From Opitutus sp. (GTDB lineage: Bacteria > Verrucomicrobiota > Verrucomicrobiae > Opitutales > Opitutaceae), in NCBI GenBank assembly GCA_009695065.1, contig SIBR01000014.1:1-64000 (forward strand): a DNA stretch of 64,000 bases. The letters are read 5' to 3'. Below, piece after piece: positions 9,183-17,773 of this stretch. Made by a program: the position numbers and the translations under genes. The notes under the pieces were generated by a model. That model was not told where the DNA came from, ran no database searches, and saw only the letters and a list, made by a program, of their open reading frames with translations. The stretch's first letter is position 1. Each line of letters begins with the position of its first letter.

Positions 9183-10004
9183 TCACAAATCCCGCGGCGC
9201 CCAGCCCGTCTCCCGCGAGATCGCGCTGCCATCCACGAAACTCCGCAACGCTCCCCCGCCCTTCACCGGCACTTTGGGAAAATAAAGCTGACGGAGCGCT
9301 TCCACCTCGCCGGCCATCCACGGCCGCGGCGCCGCCGGAAAATAAACGCGAAACCCCACCGGCGCGGCGGCGAGCGCCGCCACCACCAGGCGCGCCCCGT
9401 CGGCAAACGTCAGCCACGTGAAGGCTTCATCCAGCCGGGCCTCGTCCCACTGCCAGCCCTCCGGCGGCGGCGGCTCAACGGTCAGCTTGGGAAACCGGAT
9501 CGCGACGGCGGACACGGCTCCCTTCCGCGCGTAATAGCGCAGCATATCCTCGCCCGCCGCTTTGCTTAACGCATACGGGTTAGTGGGGATTGCAGGGTGA
9601 TCGCCATCGAGCGGGAACCAAGGCAACCGGCTCGGCGCAGGCGGATCGCTGCGCCGCCGATCGCCCGTCATCGCCTGCACGGAGCTGGCGAAAACCAGCC
9701 GGCGGACTCCGGCCACCCGGGCGGCCTCGAAAACATTAAAATTCATCACCACGTTTTGATTGTAGGCCGGATCGGGCACGGCGGCCGTGGGATCGATGTG
9801 ATTACCCAGATGCACCACCGCCTCCGCGCCCACCAGCGCCGACATGATTCGCGGTGCGTCCAGCAGATCGAGGGTGAGCATGCGGACCGGGCTTTCGCCA
9901 CTGGCCACCTTGTCGATGCCCGTGACTTCATGCCCGGCTCCCGCCAGTTCGCGGACCACGTGGCGCCCCAACCTTCCCCCGGCTCCCGTGACAACAATCT
10001 TCAT
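9183..10004 (-). CDS. NAD-dependent epimerase/dehydratase (extended SDR)
   Basis: The 273-residue protein opens with the Rossmann motif KIVVTGAGGRLGRHV (GxxGxxG at 7-13). It has the SDR active site: Ser in FASSVQ (about 107-108) and YALSK (Tyr144, Lys148). A PTNPYALSKAAGE block and a C-terminal substrate-cap region are also present. It probably acts on a nucleotide sugar or sugar acid. The ATG at 10004 is chosen because it starts the first beta-strand. It is transcribed away from the symporter gene, with about 290 bp between the two starts. Confidence 0.85.
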   Translation of the reverse strand: MKIVVTGAGGRLGRHVVRELAGAGHEVTGIDKVASGESPVRMLTLDLLDAPRIMSALVGAEAVVHLGNHIDPTAAVPDPAYNQNVVMNFNVFEAARVAGVRRLVFASSVQAMTGDRRRSDPPAPSRLPWFPLDGDHPAIPTNPYALSKAAGEDMLRYYARKGAVSAVAIRFPKLTVEPPPPEGWQWDEARLDEAFTWLTFADGARLVVAALAAAPVGFRVYFPAAPRPWMAGEVEALRQLYFPKVPVKGGGALRSFVDGSAISRETGWAPRDL

Positions 10005-10294
10005 CGGACAATCCAAACGCACAGCGCTTCGCGCGGTGCAACATCAACTGGAGATTTTCCGACACGAGGCCAGGCCCGGCGATCCGCGGCACCGGAGCGG
10101 GCGGTTGGCGCGGGGCGCGGGCGACCCGGTGGCCCGACTGCGATTATTCCGTTGAACGCCGTCATCGGCAGTCCTCATCGTGGGATGACGCGCCGGTTTT
10201 CCGCCCGCTTTCCGGCTATACCGGTGAACCGACGGTTCCATCGCTCTCCTCCCCCACCTTCATCCCGATCGCAGCAACCCCAAAAACCATCGCC

Positions 10295-11893
10295 GTGAAC
10301 TTCGCGCTTAGCACCTTGGATGTACTGATTGTCGTAATCTCACTGGTGGCCGTCGTCGCCGTGGGGTTATGGAGCGGTCGGAATCAGGATAAATCCGCCC
10401 GCGGCTACTTTCTGGCCTCCGGCCGGCTGCCGTGGTACATCATCGGGGCGGCGTTCGTCTCCACGAGCGTGTCCAGCGAGCAGATCGTCGGCACGGTCGG
10501 CGCCACGTATAAACACGGGATGGCCATCGCGAACTGGGAGTGGTGGATCGTGCCGATCTACGGCCTGCTGACGGTAGTCTTCGTTCCGATCTGGCTGCGC
10601 AATCGCATCACCACGGTGCCGGAATTCCTCGCGCGGCGATTCGGTTCCCTTTGCGCCGACATCTACAGCTGGGTGATGCTGGCCGCTTACATCTTCGTTT
10701 TTCTGGTGCCGGTTCTCTACAGCGGGAGCCTCGCGCTCGCCGGACTCACCGGGTGGAATTTTCACCTCGTCCTTTGGGGCATGGTGATCCTCGTGGCGCT
10801 CTACACCACCAAGGGCGGGCTGTCCTCGGTCATGTGGACGGACGCCCTGCAATGCGTCCTCCTCGTCGGCGGCGGTGTGCTCCTGTTTTTTCTCGCGCTG
10901 GGCAAAGTCCCCGGCGGCTGGGCCGCGATGGAAGCGGCCAATCCGGATCGATTCCACCTGTATCGCCCACCGGGCGATCCCGAGGCACCGTTTCCGGGCA
11001 TCGTCCTCGCCACGTTCGGCGTGTTCATCTTCTACTCCGCCGGCAACCAGGTCATGGCACAGCGCATCCTGGCCGCACGCTCCACGTGGGACGGCTTGAT
11101 GGGGGTCTGGTGGGCTGGGGTCATCAATCTCCTCCGCCCGCTCTGCACCTGCTTCCTCGGCCTCATCGTCTATCACTGGATCAACGTGATGCGGGCCGCG
11201 CCCCCGCTCGCCGACCCGGATGAGACTTTTTCGTTCGCCCTGCGCTACCTGGCGCCCGACTGGGGTCTGCGCGGCATCATCCTCGCGGGTTTTCTCGCCG
11301 CCGTCATGTCCACGATCAGCGCGCTGGCCAACTCCACCGCCACGCTGTTCAGCCTCGATGTCTACAAACGGGTCATTCGTCCCGACGCCGACGACGCCCG
11401 GCTGGTTCGCGTGGGGCGGATGGCGTCGCTGGTTTCACTGCTCATCGCCACGCTGCTGGCTCCGTCGGTCGCCCAGCTGGGTGGAGTTTTCCGCTACTTC
11501 CAAAATGGGGTGACCTATCTGGCCACGCCGTTCATTTCCGTGATGCTTCTCGGCCTCTTGTGGAAACGCACCAACTATCAAGGCGCTTTGTTCGGCTTGA
11601 TCGGTGGCGGCGCCATCACGCTGCTGCTCGCGTTCGGCGCGCCCGTGGTGGGGATCCATCTCCACTGGTTGTACGTGGGGGCTATCGCGCAGGGCATCAC
11701 GATGCTCGGCATCGTGATAGTTTCGTCGCTCACGCCCATGCCGCCCGAGGAAAAATGGCGTCCCTTCCAATGGACGCTCTCGGCTCTCACCGCGTATGAC
11801 GATGGCATCCAGCGCCCGTGGTATAGCCGGGTGCTGCTCTGGTGGGCGCTCTTTGTCGGCGTCTGGCTGTACTTGTACTGGCGGTTCTGGTGA
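10295..11893 (+). CDS. Sodium:solute symporter (SSS family)
   Basis: The 532-residue polytopic membrane protein belongs to the SSS family. It starts with GTG. About 13-14 hydrophobic segments are visible, beginning with LDVLIVVISLVAVVAVGLW, then the GRNQDKSARGYFLASGRLPW loop and the SSEQIVGTVGATYKHG segment typical of the sugar-type (SGLT-like) branch. Later segments include LYTTKGGLSSVMWTDALQ and the AVMSTISALANSTATLFSLDVYK signature, which lines the Na+ site. It would import a sugar or similar solute with sodium. It faces away from the epimerase and is followed by the triple RidA-like gene. Confidence 0.9.
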   Translation: MNFALSTLDVLIVVISLVAVVAVGLWSGRNQDKSARGYFLASGRLPWYIIGAAFVSTSVSSEQIVGTVGATYKHGMAIANWEWWIVPIYGLLTVVFVPIWLRNRITTVPEFLARRFGSLCADIYSWVMLAAYIFVFLVPVLYSGSLALAGLTGWNFHLVLWGMVILVALYTTKGGLSSVMWTDALQCVLLVGGGVLLFFLALGKVPGGWAAMEAANPDRFHLYRPPGDPEAPFPGIVLATFGVFIFYSAGNQVMAQRILAARSTWDGLMGVWWAGVINLLRPLCTCFLGLIVYHWINVMRAAPPLADPDETFSFALRYLAPDWGLRGIILAGFLAAVMSTISALANSTATLFSLDVYKRVIRPDADDARLVRVGRMASLVSLLIATLLAPSVAQLGGVFRYFQNGVTYLATPFISVMLLGLLWKRTNYQGALFGLIGGGAITLLLAFGAPVVGIHLHWLYVGAIAQGITMLGIVIVSSLTPMPPEEKWRPFQWTLSALTAYDDGIQRPWYSRVLLWWALFVGVWLYLYWRFW

Positions 11894-12006
11894 CCCCGGA
11901 GCACTCCGCTCCGCTTTGCCATCGGCGGAGAATCGAAAGCGCGCGCGGAATCGCCGCCGCATCGGAGAAGCTGGACGCTGCAAAAAACCGCCTTTCTCTT
12001 CCTGCC

Positions 12007-13302
12007 ATGAACCACTCGCCCATCCCCTTCCCTGGCTGCGCCGGACGAACCGGCTCTTCACGCCGGCTGACCCGCCCGTCCTCCCAAGCCCTCTTGAGCA
12101 TCGCCGTGTTCGGACTCGCGGCGGCAGCGCTTTTCCTCGGAAGCGATCTGAGCGCGCAGGAGATCAAACGATTCCCCTCGCAGACTCCGGGCCTGGCTCG
12201 GGCCGTCCGAGTGGACGACACGCCGCTGGCGAATACCACCATGATGCTCGGTTGGGACGGCTCGGGAGCGATCCAGGGCGATGCCAGGGCCCAGGCGCTT
12301 CAAGCCTTGAAGAACGCCGATGCGGCGCTCATCGCCGCCGGCTCCTCGCTGGCGCAGGCGGTGAAGCTGAATTTTTATCTCACGCGCGAGTGTGACACCG
12401 CCGCCGTGGACGCCGTCGTCGCCCAGATGTTCGCCGACCGACCGCTGGCAATTTCGTGGGTGACGACGCCACTGACCGCGCCCGCCGCCTTGGTCGGCGT
12501 CGATGCCGTCGGTGCAGCCGCCGGCAAGATCGGTGGCGTCCAACTGGCCTCCGCCCGTTCGCTGCCGGCGGGTATCACCGGCGCTCACGTGGCAATCCTG
12601 CCGGCCGGCCAGCGCATCTTCATCTCGGGCATGTCCGATCCGGAAAAAGACCTGCGCCTCGCGACTCGCAAAACGATGCAGAGCCTCGGCGAGACCCTGA
12701 CTTGGCTGAAAGCGACCAAGGCCGACGTCGTCCAGGTGAAGGCCTTCCTGCGGCCTTACCCCGAGCACGCCGCCGCCCTGGAAGAAATGGCCGCGTTCTT
12801 CGCCGGTGCTCCCGTCCCCACCTGTCTCGTCGTCGAGTGGACGACGCCCGGCGCCGTGGAAATCGAAATGCTCGTCGCCGGCCGGAAGGACGCGGCGCCT
12901 ACGGCCGACGGTCTCGCCTTCCTCACACAACCGGGCGTCAAACCCTCGCCGGCTTTCGCGCGCATCGTCACCGTCGACGCCGGACACCCGCTCATTTTCA
13001 TCCCGGGACTTTACGGCAAAGGCGCTGGGAGCGTCCGCCAGGAGTGGCTGGATATTTTTGGCGAGCTCGGTGACATCCTTTGGGAAACCGGCAGCAGCAT
13101 CCGCCACCAGGTGAAGGGCACGTATTATTCTACGACCGGGGAGTCGCGTAAGCTGCACGGCGAAATTCGGGCGGTTTATTTCGATCCGGCACGGCCGCCG
13201 GCGTCGTCCGGCATGATGACCAAGGGCGTGGGTCGTCCCGACCGGACCACGACGATCGACATGATTGCGATTCCCATTCCGCGCCCGAAAGCGGGCCCCT
13301 GA
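12007..13302 (+). CDS. Exported protein with three RidA-like domains
   Basis: The 431-residue protein has an N-terminal hydrophobic segment (residues 28-50, ending DLSAQE) and then three consecutive chorismate-mutase-like RidA/YjgF units. They run at about residues 65-170, 190-292 and 312-428. Each shows the family arrangement of a strand/loop opening, an A-x-Q-A or T-x-x-x-M helix (QALQALKNADAAL; TRKTMQSLGETL), a strand with LNFYLT or VKAFLRP, and a late hydrophobic strand (ALVGVDAVG; VEIEMLVAG; TIDMIAIP). Cytosolic RidA is a homotrimeric enamine/imine deaminase using a conserved Arg; a clear equivalent Arg is not obvious in every unit. Fusing three units could make an intramolecular trimer. 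It lies 113 bp after the symporter gene on the same strand. Confidence 0.75.
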   Translation: MNHSPIPFPGCAGRTGSSRRLTRPSSQALLSIAVFGLAAAALFLGSDLSAQEIKRFPSQTPGLARAVRVDDTPLANTTMMLGWDGSGAIQGDARAQALQALKNADAALIAAGSSLAQAVKLNFYLTRECDTAAVDAVVAQMFADRPLAISWVTTPLTAPAALVGVDAVGAAAGKIGGVQLASARSLPAGITGAHVAILPAGQRIFISGMSDPEKDLRLATRKTMQSLGETLTWLKATKADVVQVKAFLRPYPEHAAALEEMAAFFAGAPVPTCLVVEWTTPGAVEIEMLVAGRKDAAPTADGLAFLTQPGVKPSPAFARIVTVDAGHPLIFIPGLYGKGAGSVRQEWLDIFGELGDILWETGSSIRHQVKGTYYSTTGESRKLHGEIRAVYFDPARPPASSGMMTKGVGRPDRTTTIDMIAIPIPRPKAGP

Positions 13303-13440
13303 TTCCCGCGCCCGAAAGCGGCGCTCGAGGCCAGGAGCGCGGCCACGGCCAAGAAGCGCTCCGCAAAGCGCAAGATATGCGGGGACTTATCGGGCCTGGA
13401 GGGACTACGTTAGGGGAAATCAAACCTAGGGAGCGCACCC

Positions 13441-13770
13441 ATGAAAATCACCCCAAAGTCACCGCAGGAACAGGAGTCGCCGGAGGAAGCGGTTCGCCGA
13501 CTCGCATATTTTCGCTGGATCGACAGCGGCGCCGTGCACGGCAACGACTGGGATCATTGGCTTGCCGCCGAGAAGCAGCTGTCGTCCGTCGCCACGCTGC
13601 CGGTCACCGCACACGAAGTCCCGGACGTCCCGCCCGCTCACTTTGCCATCCGCACGACGGTGGCGGAGCACCTGAGCGATCCGACCCATCGCTTTCACGC
13701 ACCGGGAACCGCTCATGACGCCCGGCTCGATGTGGTCGCTGGCGAAGCCCGCCAGCCGCGCGGCTCGTAA
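13441..13770 (+). CDS. DUF2934 domain protein
   Basis: The 109-residue hydrophilic protein has, in its first half, the short helical motif EEAVRRLAYFRWIDSGAVHGNDWDHWLAAEK, split here as RRLAYFRWIDSG and DWDHWLAAE. That matches the DUF2934 pattern (Y-x-x-W ... D-W-x-x-A-E). The second half is low-complexity and His/Ala-rich. No function is known for the family. A GGGAGCGCACCC stretch sits just upstream of the ATG. Confidence 0.65.
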   Translation: MKITPKSPQEQESPEEAVRRLAYFRWIDSGAVHGNDWDHWLAAEKQLSSVATLPVTAHEVPDVPPAHFAIRTTVAEHLSDPTHRFHAPGTAHDARLDVVAGEARQPRGS

Positions 13771-13927
13771 ACATCGAACGCCAAATCAGCCGGATCGCTG
13801 ATCCGCCGCACCGATCGACGCCGTCGGTGCAGGCGGCATTGTGTCGGGTGTTCGACGGGCAGGCGGACAAATGTTTCCGTCCGCTCTTTTCCGGAAACAT
13901 CTTCGTTCCGAAAAAACCCGCCCGGAT

Positions 13928-14731
13928 TCAGGACGGTCGTTCCATGTCGGCCGAATATTGTCCAAAGCGCGCCGCGGAGTTGCAACGGGCGCGGTGCAGC
14001 AATGCCGCCTGCGCTGCCGCGGCGTTTTCGGGCCGGCCCGCCCAGCACTGAAGGGCCGGCGCCTGCAGCGCCCGGCCGAACGAGAAACTCAATTCCCACG
14101 GCAGATGTTCGATGCGGTTCAGCGCGTCCAGGTGCTCCGTCGCGCGCACATCCGTCTGGCCTCCGGAGAGGAAAACAAGGCCCGGCACCGCGGCCGGCAC
14201 CGTGCGTTGCATGCAACACCAGGTCGCCTGCGCCGCGTCCGCCACCGTCGCCGGCTGCGAACAGGTCGTGCCGGACAAGACCATGTTCACCTTGAGCAAC
14301 AGCCCCTCCAAGTGCACGCGGTGTTCCGGCAGTTCGTGAAACAACTGGCGCAGGACCGACTCCGTCACTTCGAAGTGGCGGAGCAGCGTATGATCCCCGT
14401 CCATCAACACCTCGGGTTCGACGACGGGCACCAGGCCCGCCTCCTGGCTCAACGCCGCGAAGCGCGCTAGGGCGTGAACATTGGCCGCGATGCAGTTCCG
14501 CGTGGGCATCTGGGGGCCCATCGTAAGCACGGCCCGCCATTTCGCGAAGCGTGCACCCAGCCGTGCATACTCCGCCAGTCGCTCGCGCAAACCGTCGAGA
14601 CCTTCGGTGATTTTTTCCCCGGGGAAGCCGGCGAGAACTTTTGCCCCCGCGTCGACCTTGATCCCCGCAATGATGCCCTGCCCCTTAATCACCTCGGAAT
14701 GGGAGGGCGAGGCGCCGAACCCGGATCGCAT
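13928..14731 (-). pseudogene. Class I fructose-bisphosphate aldolase missing its N-terminal third
   Basis: The frame encodes the C-terminal roughly 255 residues of a eukaryote-like class I aldolase: GIKVDAG, FAKWRAVL, VPVVEPEVL, the Schiff-base lysine segment LLKVNMVLSG (usually KPNMV), FLSGGQTD and SFSFGRALQAPAL. Full proteins have about 340 residues. The first 80-90 residues, including the TADES(T)xGT motif with the catalytic Asp, are absent. Upstream codons in all three frames do not resemble aldolase. Homology begins near 14700 (SEVIKGQG), next to a hairpin at 14739-14760. An ATG at 14731 could start a 267-residue product, but it should not fold normally. Glycolytic aldolase activity must come from elsewhere in the genome. 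Confidence 0.82.
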
Positions 14732-14738
14732 CTGCCGC

Positions 14739-14760
14739 GATCCCGCACGCCTGCGGGATC
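14739..14760. repeat. Perfect 9-bp inverted repeat at the aldolase breakpoint
   Basis: GATCCCGCA and TGCGGGATC flank a 4-base loop (CGCC). No T-run follows on either strand, so a terminator role is weak. The hairpin sits within 40 bp of where aldolase homology ends, and may mark the deletion junction. Confidence 0.6.
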
Positions 14761-14850
14761 TGGGCCCGGGTCTCCACCACAACTCTGCGGGGAAGGCCCT
14801 TGTCACTTCCGCGGGGCGGGAAACCCAGCGAGCCCGAGACCATGAACCAA

Positions 14851-14881
14851 AACGCCCCGGCGCAAGCCGGGGCGTTCCTGC
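14851..14881 (-). terminator. Hairpin terminator downstream of the DUF1080 gene
   Basis: An 11-bp perfect stem (AACGCCCCGGC / GCCGGGGCGTT) with a 4-base loop spans 14851-14876. Read on the - strand it continues into GTTTTGG, a short T-run, about 85 bp beyond the stop of the DUF1080 gene. It is a plausible intrinsic terminator for that leftward gene. Confidence 0.65.
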
Positions 14882-14960
14882 CCTCCCCGGTCTCACGGGC
14901 GAGGGCGAAAAATAATCGCGAAGCCCCGTTTCGGATGGAGGCCTCGCGGAATGAGCCGGC

Positions 14961-16331
14961 TTATTCGCGCCCGAGCTCCCGGACGAAGATGTCGCGGAAT
15001 TCAACCGGGTCGGTGTGACCGGCGAAGCCGAAAAAGCCCCGGGCCCGATCCTTGCCGGGATGCGGCGATTTGGCCATGACGTTGGCCAGATCCACGGTGC
15101 TGAGGTCGGTGTCGAGGATCACCGTGCCGTTAAGTTCCACTTTGATCCGCGAACCCTGCACGGTGGTTTCTTGGAAATTCCATTCGCCGATCGGATTCTG
15201 GTAACCGCGGGCCGCGGCCACCATGCCGTAAGCCGAACCATGCACCTGACGGGGATCGATCTTCCCTTTTATCGTCTCGTAATTCTCATCGAGGATCTGC
15301 AATTCGCACACGCCATCGTAGGCCGTGTTGCCGGTTCCCGGATACCGAATTGCTAGGCCGTTGTTACCGGCCGGCGGCAGTTTGAAAAGGAGGCGGGCCT
15401 TAAAATCCGCCAGCTCACGGTTCCAATAGATGGTGCCGCCCTTGCCCTTCTGCCAGACGAGCGAGCCGTGCTGGACTTTCACGGCATCCAGCGGGCCCGC
15501 CCAGCCATCAAGATTCTGGCCGTTGAAGATCGATTGGAAGCCCTCGCGCCCGCGGCTCTCCAGGGTGCGGGTGGCCTCGGCGTTGTCGATTTCGCGAAGA
15601 TGAAGATTCCGCCACCGGATTTCCCCACCGTGGGTTTGCAGCTGGATCGGACCGCGCGGCGGGATCGGACGGCGCTGCGCCACCGGGAGCTTCTTGTCGA
15701 CCGCGTCATAGTAATTTTCGAGGATCGCGTGATCGACGACGAGGCTGCCGTTCAGCCAGATGCTGACCCGGGTGCCGACCATCACGATGCGGAAATGATT
15801 CCATTCGCCGAACGGCTTGTCGGCGACCACCAGCGGATCGCGGCCCGGCGACTTGGGATCGTTGTTGTAGAGCCCCCCGGAACCGAGGCGCGGCCGCCGG
15901 TTGGGCGCCTTGGCCATGTCGGCTTGATTAACGTCCCAGATCTGCACCTGCGGCACGCCGCGGAGATAGATGCCCGAATCGGCCTTCGGCACCGTCTTGT
16001 AGTCGATCAGCAACTCGAAGTTGCCGTAGTCCTTCTCGGTCGTCGCGTAGTCGCCGAAGCCGTCGTTGACCAGCTCGTCACCCTCCACGTGCCAGTGGGG
16101 CTTTCCGGTCTTGGCACTTACCTCCTTCATCGAGGCCGTCCACTTGGCGATGAGCGCGGCCCGTTCCGCCTCCGGCATCTCCAGGAGCTTCCGGTGGTCG
16201 AATGACTTGCCGCCCCGCCAGCCGGACAGATCCCGTTCATTAAAGAGCGAGCTGAATCCGGCGGGCGGTGGCGCCGCCCGGAGCAGACCGACGCTCAGCG
16301 CGAGCGAGAGAACAACGAGAATTCGTTTCAT
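14961..16331 (-). CDS. Exported protein with two DUF1080 (3-keto-disaccharide hydrolase-like) domains
   Basis: The 456-residue protein has a signal peptide (MKRILVVLSLALSVGLLRA) and two concanavalin-like DUF1080 domains. The first (about 25-250) opens FSSLFNERDLSGW; the second (about 270-455) opens FQSIFNGQNLDGW. The domains share the ADSGIYLRG / NNGLAIRYPG carbohydrate-face strands, GEWNHFRIV / GEWNFQET and RGPIQLQTHGGEI / ARGFFGFAGHTDPVEFRDI. The family includes 3-keto-glucoside hydrolases and sugar-binding proteins in Verrucomicrobiota and Planctomycetota. The ATG at 16331 starts the signal peptide. Confidence 0.88.
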   Translation of the reverse strand: MKRILVVLSLALSVGLLRAAPPPAGFSSLFNERDLSGWRGGKSFDHRKLLEMPEAERAALIAKWTASMKEVSAKTGKPHWHVEGDELVNDGFGDYATTEKDYGNFELLIDYKTVPKADSGIYLRGVPQVQIWDVNQADMAKAPNRRPRLGSGGLYNNDPKSPGRDPLVVADKPFGEWNHFRIVMVGTRVSIWLNGSLVVDHAILENYYDAVDKKLPVAQRRPIPPRGPIQLQTHGGEIRWRNLHLREIDNAEATRTLESRGREGFQSIFNGQNLDGWAGPLDAVKVQHGSLVWQKGKGGTIYWNRELADFKARLLFKLPPAGNNGLAIRYPGTGNTAYDGVCELQILDENYETIKGKIDPRQVHGSAYGMVAAARGYQNPIGEWNFQETTVQGSRIKVELNGTVILDTDLSTVDLANVMAKSPHPGKDRARGFFGFAGHTDPVEFRDIFVRELGRE

Positions 16332-16674
16332 GGAGGTGATTTTATTTTGAGGTTGGCAGGAAAATTTAGGTGCGAGTCGCCGGACGCCGAACGCGGCCAT
16401 CGGGAAAAGGCAACCTAAGATGAGTTCAATTCCTGACGCGCGCGAACCAAGCCGGCGTCAAGGAGGAGGCAACCGATTTGCGGGACATAGATCAAATTTG
16501 GCGGGCCGGGGTAGCGGATGCTTGACGGACAACGAAGTGAAACCAGCAAGCGACCGATTCGCAGCCTTGCGACCCGACCCCGGTCCGTCAACCCGCGGAG
16601 TAAAGCAAGAAAGAAGCGACCTCGTGGCCACTCGTGGCAAACAACCCTACCAGGGAATCGGTCGCGACCGCCGG
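16332..16674. other. Intergenic region without recognisable gene
   Basis: These 343 bp lie between the DUF1080 start and the opcA stop, both on the - strand. The part next to 16331 is locally AT-richer (TTTTATTTTGA near 16340) and should carry the DUF1080 promoter. No gene or RNA was seen in the rest. Confidence 0.4.
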
Positions 16675-17667
16675 CTAAAAAAACATTGCTTCCGCCAGGG
16701 CGACTTCCGGCGCCAGTAGACTCACCGCGGCCGGCAGCGTGGTCTGCCCGGAACCGAGATCCGCCTTGAACGCAGCGACCTTGGTGGCGAGATTGCCCGT
16801 CCAGAAAAAATGCCGCGCCGGATCCGCGTAGAGGAAACGCACTGCGAGGCTGCCGGCATCGTCACCATCGAGGGCCGCCGTGCGAAAGTTCACGCCCCCC
16901 TCCGCGCTGCACTCGGCGATGCGGCGTTCAAACCACGCCACCAACACCCGGGCCTCGGCGGCGAGTGCCGGCTCGTGGGCCACGATCACCTCGCGCAGGC
17001 CGGAGCGCAGCCCGGCCGGCGGGTAGCTCGCGAGGAACTGTCCGATCGTCTGTCGCACGGGCAGCAACCGGGAATAGACCAGATCGCGCAAGCTCTTCGG
17101 ATTCGGCCACGGATAGGTCAGGATTCCCTCCGGGGCGACCGAGCTGTCGATCAGGACGCGTTTTGCCCGGCTCAGGAGAAATGAGTAGTCGGCGAGCCGC
17201 GAGTTGGCGGTAAAGCGATGCGCCCAATAGTAGAGCGGCAGGTCGGTCGAAAGGCAGATTGAGACCTGGTTCTCCAAGAATCGGCGCGCCGCCTGAGTGT
17301 AGCAGAGCATCACGAATTCCACGCACCGTTTGTCGCTCTTCGATTTCCCAAGATAACACTCGCCGTAAATTTTTGCCCGCATCGCGATCTCCCCGGTGTC
17401 GCCGCCGCGCAACGGGCAGAGCACGACAATGCGGCTGGGATAGCGATGGGCAAAGCGAACGACGATTTGAAACTGTTCCGCCGCATCCTCCGGATTCGCG
17501 TTCAAGCCGAAATGCAGGACGACGTTCACCTGCGTCGCCTTGGCGTCCTCGGCGGCTGGAGCCGGCCTGCCGTCCGCCGCCGAAACCGCCCACCAACCCC
17601 CCAGGCGCGATGAAATCTCGCCAACGGGCACCTCCAGTCCGGGCAGGGCATCGAAAATGGCGGACAT
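16675..17667 (-). CDS. opcA: Glucose-6-phosphate dehydrogenase assembly protein OpcA-like
   Basis: The 330-residue protein matches the OpcA family in layout: a Rossmann-like N-terminal half with RIVVLCPLRGG, then the basic YGECYLGKSKSDKRCVEFV segment, LPLYYWAHRF and a VLIDSS motif. OpcA allosterically activates or assembles glucose-6-phosphate dehydrogenase. It lies 106 bp downstream of zwf on the same strand, the pairing seen in cyanobacteria and actinobacteria. The ATG at 17667 (MSAIFDALPG) is preferred; upstream in-frame sequence is Arg-rich and not conserved-looking. Together they supply NADPH through the oxidative pentose phosphate path. Confidence 0.85.
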   Translation of the reverse strand: MSAIFDALPGLEVPVGEISSRLGGWWAVSAADGRPAPAAEDAKATQVNVVLHFGLNANPEDAAEQFQIVVRFAHRYPSRIVVLCPLRGGDTGEIAMRAKIYGECYLGKSKSDKRCVEFVMLCYTQAARRFLENQVSICLSTDLPLYYWAHRFTANSRLADYSFLLSRAKRVLIDSSVAPEGILTYPWPNPKSLRDLVYSRLLPVRQTIGQFLASYPPAGLRSGLREVIVAHEPALAAEARVLVAWFERRIAECSAEGGVNFRTAALDGDDAGSLAVRFLYADPARHFFWTGNLATKVAAFKADLGSGQTTLPAAVSLLAPEVALAEAMFF

Positions 17668-17773
17668 GGCAAAAAGTGGTTCCCGGCGGAGAGATTGGAT
17701 CAGGCGGCCGTCCCCGGCGTTCCGGCCGCCGGGGCGTGCTCGCTCGGGCAAGCGGTCCAACGCTCGGGCTTCA

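Noticed and set aside
10367..11176. A - strand open frame opposite the sodium symporter
   Set aside because: It is highly charged, has no domain and mirrors a clear membrane protein.
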